Shown: one piece after another, positions 15,702 to 18,870 of the stretch
Numbering within the stretch: position 1 is the first letter of the stretch
Layout: each line of letters starts with the position of its first letter
From: an uncultured Campylobacter sp.
GTDB lineage: Bacteria > Campylobacterota > Campylobacteria > Campylobacterales > Campylobacteraceae
Direction of reading: 5' to 3'
Length of the DNA: 18,870 nucleotides
Assembly (NCBI RefSeq): GCF_937890585.1
Contig: NZ_CALACG010000295.1
Coordinates: 1 to 18,870 of the forward strand
Notes under the pieces: generated by a model
What the model was told of the DNA's origin: nothing
Seen by the model: only the letters and a program-made list of their open reading frames with translations
Database searches by the model: none
Made by a program: the position numbers and the translations under genes

Positions 15702-16004
15702 TTAGCCAAGCATTGGGTTTGCGTAAAGAACGATAAGTGTAATAACAAGTGCGTAGATAACTTGTGCTTCGATCATCGCAAGTGCGATAAACATTGTAGT
15801 CATAAGTTTGCTACCTACACCTGGGTTTCTAGCTGTTCCACTGATAGTTGCAGCAGCTGTGTTACCCATACCAATAGCACCGCCAAGAGCTGCAAGGCCA
15901 AGGCCGATACCGCCAGCGATAACTGAATATGATCTGATCATCTCGCCGTCAGCGCCAAATGCGAATGCAGCAAGACCAAGAATTAAAAACACGATCTTTT
16001 TCAT
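15702..16004 (-). CDS. atpE: F0F1 ATP synthase subunit c
   Basis: The proton-carrying ring subunit of the F0 rotor. The 100-residue protein has a signal-like hydrophobic start (1-17), then the hairpin of two helices: ~27-50 with the glycine-rich GGIGLGLAALGGAIGMG, a polar loop with Arg59-Asn60-Pro61, and ~68-96 with the ion-binding Glu79 (AMIEAQ). The residue after the glutamate is Ala, not Thr/Ser, which favours a proton over a sodium ring. The N-terminal extension compared with the ~80-residue E. coli subunit may be a cleaved leader. AAAGGAG lies at good spacing before ATG 16004, as suits a highly made protein. It stands apart from the other atp genes, as I recall for Campylobacter. Confidence 0.96.
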   Translation of the reverse strand: MKKIVFLILGLAAFAFGADGEMIRSYSVIAGGIGLGLAALGGAIGMGNTAAATISGTARNPGVGSKLMTTMFIALAMIEAQVIYALVITLIVLYANPMLG

Positions 16005-16078
16005 CGTTGCTCCTTTAAAATTTTAAAGCTCTTTCGGATCTGTCCCCTACTCAAACTTCATGAGCCGTAATATTACAA

Positions 16079-16094
16079 AAACAAAACTTTGTTT
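16079..16094. repeat. Inverted repeat AAACAAA-AC-TTTGTTT upstream of atpE
   Basis: A perfect 7-bp inverted repeat with a 2-base centre, 75 bases before the atpE start, in the 206-base gap between atpE and the first SNF transporter. On the minus strand a weak -10-like TAATAT lies just downstream of it. It could be an operator, but no known regulator site was recognised and the region is AT-rich. Confidence 0.3.
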
Positions 16095-16164
16095 CAAATA
16101 AAAACACTAAAAATTTAAATTGCCTATAAAAAATTCTTGGCTTAGAAAAATGAAAGTTTTTTTA

Positions 16165-16173
16165 TGCTATCTT
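16165..16173 (+). promoter_or_regulatory. Likely promoter of the SNF transporter pair
   Basis: Extended -10 pattern TGCTATCTT (TG at 16165-16166, -10 at 16168-16173), preceded by a run of seven T, the usual Campylobacter sigma-70 layout. It would start transcription near 16180, about 30 bases before ATG 16211. Pattern match only. Confidence 0.4.
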
Positions 16174-16210
16174 TGAAAGAATTTAATTTATTCTTAATCT
16201 TAGGTTTTCA

Positions 16211-17554
16211 ATGAACGAAAAATTTTCAAAGATAGGCTTTGTTCTTGCTATGGCTGGTTCTGCTGTGGGTCTTGGCAATGCCTGGAAATTTCCTACGATG
16301 GTGGGAAATAACGGCGGTTCGGCATTTATAATTTTATACTTGCTTCTTACATTTGCTATCGCATTTGTGGCGTTTTTAGCAGAGCTTAGTATCGGTAAGC
16401 TTGGTGAAAGCGACGTTGTGAGCTCTATTTATAAACTTGCACCAAAGCATAAAAAAGCGTGGTCGCTCTCTGGCTTTTTCATGATCGGTGCGATCCTTAT
16501 AGCTTCATTTTATATGGTGGTTATTGGCTGGATATTAAAGTATATATATCTTAGTTTTTCGCCGCTTTTAGCCGACTCAAAAGAGGCAGCAGCGCAGTTT
16601 AACACGCTTTTAGCAAATGATCTAAGCAGTGCCGTGCTTTGCTTTAGCCTAGTTTTTTTAATGGTATTTTTTGCCGTTTCAAAAGGCGTAAAAAGTGGCA
16701 TCGAAAAGCTAAATATATGGATGATGCCAAGCCTTTTTGTTTTGCTTGTTTGCATGCTTTTTTACGCACTTAGCATGGGTGATGGCTTTGTCAAGGCGGC
16801 TAAATTTTTATTTGTGCCAAATTTTAGTGCGATCACGCCAGATGTTATCTTACAGGCTCTAGGCCTTGCGTTTTTCTCGCTATCTATGGGCGTTGGCGTC
16901 ATACCGACATACGCTGCAAATTTACCAGAGCGCACAAATTTAATAAAATCAACCCTCTCTATCATCTTTATAAACATATTAATAGGCATTATGATGGGCC
17001 TTGTCGTATTTACATTTATATTTGCTTATGGGGCTGATAGCACGGCAAGTGGTCCAGGCCTTATCTTTATCTCGCTTGTCACGCTTTTTGCAAAGCTTGG
17101 CATCGTTGGCAACGTCATGGCGGTCGCATTTTTCGTATCGCTTTTGTTTGCTGGTATCACGAGCGCGGTTTCGATGATCGAGCCTTTTGCTTATTATTTG
17201 GTTAGGAAATTTGACATTTCGCGCAAGGCCGCACTTCTTTATATCGGCGCTTTTGTCTATGTTTTGGGAATTTTTTGTATATTTTCATACTATTCTGACA
17301 CGGCTAGCACGTTTAGTGTATTTGGCAAGCCTGTATTTGACGCGCTTGACTTCCTAACTTCAAATATCATGATGCCAATAGGCGCTATCATATTTAGCTT
17401 TTTTGTCGGCTATAAACTCAAAAAAGAGAGCCTATATCTGCTCTTTGGCGAATTTATGGGAAAAGCATTTTTTGAAATTTGGTACTTCGCCCTAAGATAC
17501 ATCGTGCCAATCGCCATTTGCGCCATAATGATCTACCAGATAGCGGGCAAGTGA
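16211..17554 (+). CDS. Sodium-dependent transporter, SNF (neurotransmitter:sodium symporter) family, first of pair
   Basis: A 447-residue inner-membrane symporter of the LeuT fold, with about 11-12 hydrophobic helices. TM1 carries the unwound sodium/substrate motif GSAVGLGNAWKFP (16-28, Asn23 equal to LeuT Asn27). TM3 has SFYMVVIGW. TM6 has FFSLSMGVG, with Ser where LeuT has Thr254 and Ser at the LeuT Ser256 place. TM8 has FAGITSAVS, keeping the Na2-site Ala, Thr and Ser. The substrate is probably an amino acid or similar amine; which one is unknown. A weak AGG precedes ATG 16211. Its TGA overlaps the ATG of the next, paralogous gene by one base, so the two are one operon. From memory, C. jejuni has the same pair beside atpE. 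Family firm. Confidence 0.92.
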   Translation: MNEKFSKIGFVLAMAGSAVGLGNAWKFPTMVGNNGGSAFIILYLLLTFAIAFVAFLAELSIGKLGESDVVSSIYKLAPKHKKAWSLSGFFMIGAILIASFYMVVIGWILKYIYLSFSPLLADSKEAAAQFNTLLANDLSSAVLCFSLVFLMVFFAVSKGVKSGIEKLNIWMMPSLFVLLVCMLFYALSMGDGFVKAAKFLFVPNFSAITPDVILQALGLAFFSLSMGVGVIPTYAANLPERTNLIKSTLSIIFINILIGIMMGLVVFTFIFAYGADSTASGPGLIFISLVTLFAKLGIVGNVMAVAFFVSLLFAGITSAVSMIEPFAYYLVRKFDISRKAALLYIGAFVYVLGIFCIFSYYSDTASTFSVFGKPVFDALDFLTSNIMMPIGAIIFSFFVGYKLKKESLYLLFGEFMGKAFFEIWYFALRYIVPIAICAIMIYQIAGK

Positions 17555-18870
17555 TGGGAGATAGATTTAGCAAGATAGGCTTTGTCCTTTCTATCATCGG
17601 AGCGGCTATCGGCCTTGGAAATGCGTGGAAATTTCCATATATGGTCGGCAGCAACGGCGGCTCGGCGTTTATCCTTATATATCTATTTTTTGCATTTGTC
17701 GTTGGGCTTAGTATATTTTTTGCTGAGATGGCGATGGGTAAAATTTCGCGTCTTGACACGGTTGGAGCGTTTAAGAGCCTAGCCACAAAGGGGTCAAATT
17801 TATGGAAATTTGCTGGCATCATAATGGTAACAGGCATTTTAATAGCCTCTTTTTACACACTCATCATCGGCTGGGTGCTAAAATACGTCATCCTAAGTCT
17901 TGGCGATCTTCCTAAAGATATCGCAAGCTCGGAGAGATTATTTGTAAATTTCACTTCAAATGGCATAAGTGAGCAAATTTTATACTTTAGCATCGCATTT
18001 TTTGCCTACTTTTTTATCCTTACAAAGGGCGTAAAAAGCGGCATAGAGCGCATAAACGTCTATCTCATACCTGCGCTTTTTGTACTGCTACTTTTGATGC
18101 TTGGCTACTCTTTTGGTATGGAGGGCTTTGATAAAGCGGCTAAATTTCTACTGGTGCCTGACTTTTCAAAGATAGATCAAACAGCCGTTTTAAACGCGCT
18201 TGGTCTTGCATTTTTTACGATGTGTATCGGCATTGGCTGTGTTTTGACATACTCATCGAGCATAAGCGACGATACAAATTTATTCACATCATCGCTTTAC
18301 GTGATCTTTGCAAACATCATAATAAGCGTCATCATCGGCCTTATAGTGTTTACATTTACATTTGAGTTTGGCTCAGAGCCGTCAAAAGGCGCGGGGCTAG
18401 CGTTTATCTCGCTACCAACGCTATTTGCAAAGCTTGGCGTGCTTGGAAATTTCTTGGCATTTACATTTTTTATATCGCTATTTTTTGCTGGTATCACCTC
18501 GGTTATCTCGATGGTCGAGCCATTTATCTTTTTCCTAAATAAAAATTTAGGCTTTAGCAGAATGAAATCAATCCTAATCGTAGGCTTTGTGGTCTATGTA
18601 CTTGGAATTTTATGCGCATTAAGCGGTATTGGCGAGTTTAAAGAGAGCCTTACTATCTTTGGCAAGGGCTTTTTTGACCTGCTTGATTATCTTAGCTCAA
18701 ACATCATGCTTCCACTTGGTGGCATACTATTTGCTATTTTTGTTGGATACTTTGTAAAATTTGAGCTTTTAAAAGAGCTATTTTTGCCATTTACTGGCAA
18801 AATTTTCTTTGAAATTTGGTATTTTTTAATTAGATTTGTAGCACCACTTTTAGTTCTAGTGGTGTTAATA
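17554..18870 (+). CDS. Sodium-dependent transporter, SNF family, second of pair (3' end beyond window)
   Basis: An open frame of 439 codons from ATG 17554 (TGATG overlap with the previous gene; GTG 17551 is an alternative) to the window edge without a stop. It begins MGDRFSKIGFVLSIIGAAIG and has the TM1 motif GLGNAWKFP (Asn23). It has SFYTLIIGW in TM3, FFTMCIGIGC in TM6 and FAGITSVIS in TM8. It aligns end to end with its neighbour, so only a few residues are probably missing. Compared with the first copy, TM6 has Thr-Met-Cys in place of Ser-Leu-Ser, in the part of the LeuT fold that lines the substrate site. That points to a different substrate rather than redundancy. Sodium-binding positions are kept. 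Family firm; substrate unknown. Confidence 0.92.
   Translation, partial: MGDRFSKIGFVLSIIGAAIGLGNAWKFPYMVGSNGGSAFILIYLFFAFVVGLSIFFAEMAMGKISRLDTVGAFKSLATKGSNLWKFAGIIMVTGILIASFYTLIIGWVLKYVILSLGDLPKDIASSERLFVNFTSNGISEQILYFSIAFFAYFFILTKGVKSGIERINVYLIPALFVLLLLMLGYSFGMEGFDKAAKFLLVPDFSKIDQTAVLNALGLAFFTMCIGIGCVLTYSSSISDDTNLFTSSLYVIFANIIISVIIGLIVFTFTFEFGSEPSKGAGLAFISLPTLFAKLGVLGNFLAFTFFISLFFAGITSVISMVEPFIFFLNKNLGFSRMKSILIVGFVVYVLGILCALSGIGEFKESLTIFGKGFFDLLDYLSSNIMLPLGGILFAIFVGYFVKFELLKELFLPFTGKIFFEIWYFLIRFVAPLLVLVVLI

Noticed and set aside
17454..17837. A 127-codon minus-strand ORF across the joint of the two SNF genes
   Set aside because: It is antisense to two clear membrane-protein genes and has no family resemblance or RBS.
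1..18870. CRISPR array, prophage, insertion sequence or defence island
   Set aside because: No regularly spaced repeats, transposase, integrase, or toxin-antitoxin or restriction genes were found; nearly all bases belong to housekeeping genes.

Overview
The window looks like the chromosome of a Campylobacter of the concisus/curvus/showae kind (Campylobacterota). The basis is moderate AT richness, frequent AAATTT words, close protein families, and a gene order that, from memory, follows the C. jejuni block rlmH-accD-bamA-tyrA-M23 peptidase-lpxC-tsaB-thrB-ylxR-infB-rbfA-rimP, with the atpE and paired SNF transporter block placed nearby. The species assignment is inference; no rRNA is present.

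Layout. (1) Bases 1-262 are a junction. A plus-strand start of a RelA/SpoT-type protein, which looks more clostridial than Campylobacter, runs head-on into the 5' third of rlmH on the minus strand. Both genes are broken where they meet, near 156-175. (2) Minus strand: accD (fatty acid synthesis) and bamA (outer-membrane protein assembly), the latter ending at an intrinsic terminator. (3) Divergent from bamA, a tightly packed plus-strand run of ten genes: tyrA, an M23 peptidase, lpxC, tsaB, thrB, ylxR, infB, rbfA, rimP, fhs. It mixes aromatic and threonine amino-acid synthesis, envelope growth, tRNA t6A modification and translation initiation, and closes with a strong hairpin terminator at 13545-13576. 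(4) ribD on plus converges on a ferritin-like/VIT1 membrane protein on minus; their stop codons overlap. (5) On minus, a tRNA-Leu(GAG) lies just behind the terminator of atpE (ATP synthase subunit c). (6) On plus, two overlapping SNF-family sodium symporters; the second runs off the window end.

How the genes work together. ylxR, infB, rbfA and rimP form the translation/ribosome-maturation core, and fhs makes the formyl donor for initiator tRNA, so its place at the end of that operon is suggestive. lpxC, bamA, accD and the M23 peptidase all serve the cell envelope. No prophage, insertion sequence, CRISPR array or defence system was found. The unusual points are the chimeric left edge, the lack of any ATG/GTG/TTG start for tsaB, and two terminators lying so close to the next gene (ribD; tRNA-Leu) that those genes have no room for a promoter of their own.
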